Below are positions 62,887 to 64,000 of a stretch of 64,000 bases of DNA, one piece after another. Every line of letters begins with the position of its first letter. The first letter of the stretch is position 1. The position numbers and the translations under genes were made by a program. Below the pieces are notes generated by a model. That model was not told where the DNA came from and made no database searches. It saw only the letters and a program-made list of their open reading frames with translations. The stretch is from positions 1,302,001 through 1,366,000 of the forward strand of contig JADJHN010000002.1 of NCBI GenBank assembly GCA_016707485.1, written 5' to 3'. The DNA comes from Lysobacterales bacterium. GTDB taxonomy: Bacteria; Pseudomonadota; Gammaproteobacteria; Xanthomonadales; Rhodanobacteraceae.

Positions 62887-64000
62887 ATGAGATTAACGAA
62901 CAACGAGCTTCTGAAAGCTGTGCGACTCGCGCTGTATGCGAGTGCCACGGCCGCCGTGGGTCTGACTTCCATTCCGGTATTTGCCCAGGACAACAACGAG
63001 CAGGGCAGCGAAAGGCTGGAAACCATCGTAGTGACCGGTTCACGCATTCGTCGCGTTGACGTCGAAAGCGCAAGCCCGGTGTTTTCGATCGAGAAAGCCG
63101 ATATCCAGAAGAGCGGCAAGCTCACCATCGGTGACCTGATCCAGGAAAGCCCGTCAATCTCGGGCGCGGCAACCAACCCGTCCGTGAACAACGGTGGTGG
63201 TAGCGGTGCTTCGACGGTATCCCTGCGCGGCCTCGGCTCGCAGCGCACCCTGTTGCTGGTCGACGGACGTCGTCTTGCTTATGCGGACGTCAACTCGATT
63301 CCGATCAACATGGTCGAGCGCATCGACATCCTCAAGGATGGCGCCTCGGCGATCTACGGCTCCGACGCAATCGGTGGCGTGGTCAACTTCATCCTGAGCA
63401 AGAACTACCAGGGTCTCTCGGCCTCGTTCGACTACGGCATCTCCGATCGTGACGACGGCGAGCGTCGTGGTTTCCAGATGAACCTCGGTCATTCGAGCGA
63501 CCGTGGCAGCATCAACATCGGTGCCACCTACAACAAGCAGGACGCCATCGGCGCCGGCGACCGCAGCTTCTCCAATCCGGCCCTGTACAACTACTACGGC
63601 ACGGTCATTTCCCTCGGCTCCGGCTCGGTTCCAGACGGTCGCTTCTCCATTCGGCGTACCGCCGCGGAGGCCGTCGGCATCTTCTGCCCGGGCAGCAGCA
63701 CCAACGTCAACGTCACCCGTATCCACGGTGCCGAAGGTACCGACGCTTCGCAGTTCCGTTGCTATGTGGGTGGCGGTGACAACAACGACACCTACAACTA
63801 TTCGCCGTTCAACCTCGAGCTGACCCCGCAGGAACGCGGTGGCCTGTTCGTCAACGGCAATTACCGCCTCACCGATACGGTCGAAGCGTACGTGACGGCG
63901 TTCACCAACAAGACCCGTTCGCGCTACATCATCGCGCCGCTGCCGCTGATCGTCGCCCAGCTCGGTGCGCCGATTTCCGCGCAGAGTGTCTACAACCCGT
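62887..64000 (+). CDS. TonB-dependent outer-membrane receptor, N-terminal part
   Basis: About 371 residues visible, running off the window. The N-terminus is a long signal peptide (ending VFAQ), then a TonB-box-like LETIVVTGSRIRR. The plug domain follows (SGKLTIGDLIQESPSISG, VSLRGLGSQRTLLLVDGRRL, VERIDILKDGASAIYGSDAIGGVVNFI), then the first barrel strands. The ETIVVTGSRI box and overall style match the large TonB receptors of Xanthomonadales, often used for peptides or oligosaccharides. GGAG precedes the ATG. The substrate cannot be told from this part. Confidence 0.93.
   Translation, partial: MRLTNNELLKAVRLALYASATAAVGLTSIPVFAQDNNEQGSERLETIVVTGSRIRRVDVESASPVFSIEKADIQKSGKLTIGDLIQESPSISGAATNPSVNNGGGSGASTVSLRGLGSQRTLLLVDGRRLAYADVNSIPINMVERIDILKDGASAIYGSDAIGGVVNFILSKNYQGLSASFDYGISDRDDGERRGFQMNLGHSSDRGSINIGATYNKQDAIGAGDRSFSNPALYNYYGTVISLGSGSVPDGRFSIRRTAAEAVGIFCPGSSTNVNVTRIHGAEGTDASQFRCYVGGGDNNDTYNYSPFNLELTPQERGGLFVNGNYRLTDTVEAYVTAFTNKTRSRYIIAPLPLIVAQLGAPISAQSVYNP

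Overview
The window looks like chromosomal DNA of a high-GC gammaproteobacterium of the Xanthomonadales (Lysobacterales), probably near Rhodanobacteraceae/Dokdonella. This rests on gene content and family resemblance: DUF3016, DUF4124 and DUF2333 proteins, an Oar-like TonB receptor, a Xanthomonad-type branched-chain keto acid dehydrogenase and interspersed GGGAAT / CTTCTCCC repeats. No marker gene was compared with a database. Gene density is high, many starts overlap the preceding stop by 4 nt, and I saw no rRNA, tRNA, CRISPR array, phage or insertion sequence.

Layout. 1-4.8 kb: thrA-thrB-thrC on the minus strand, preceded by a Thr/Ile-rich leader peptide and a hairpin (attenuation). 4.8-9.1 kb: dnaG, yqeY and rpsU, remnants of the macromolecular-synthesis cluster, with an AT-richer DUF4282 gene between them, then tsaD. 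9.1-13.1 kb: folB, folK, a DUF6159 membrane protein, a FolM-type pteridine reductase and a MidA-type methyltransferase. 13.2-28.9 kb: mixed housekeeping (DUF3016, pepQ, TPP riboswitch-thiC, ferritin, peroxiredoxin, PEP-mutase-like lyase, DUF2333, sigma factor plus membrane partner, ppa, dihydrolipoyl-dehydrogenase-like flavoprotein, TVP38, proS, DUF4124).

29-36 kb holds the most unusual block: pssA, a GAF/PP2C/HATPase switch protein, a STAS protein and an Mla-type lipid ABC transporter (permease, ATPase, MCE protein, lipoprotein) in one overlapping plus-strand run, followed by a probable holD and rimI. 36-41 kb: glyA, nrdR and ribD-ribE-ribBA, the last with a degenerate GTP cyclohydrolase domain.

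41-46.5 kb: a branched-chain 2-oxoacid dehydrogenase operon (E1alpha, E1beta, E2) in which E1beta carries a one-base frameshift and a small secreted protein gene is wedged before E2; tryptophan 2,3-dioxygenase is divergent. 46.8-55.4 kb: a complete tyrosine-degradation cluster (hppD, hmgA, fahA, maiA) with a divergent MarR regulator, flanked by two POT peptide transporters. 55.4-64 kb: mtgA, a large secreted subtilase, hslO (Hsp33), an outer-membrane-like protein and the start of a TonB-dependent receptor. Secreted protease, peptide importers and Tyr/Trp/branched-chain degradation together suggest protein and peptide feeding.
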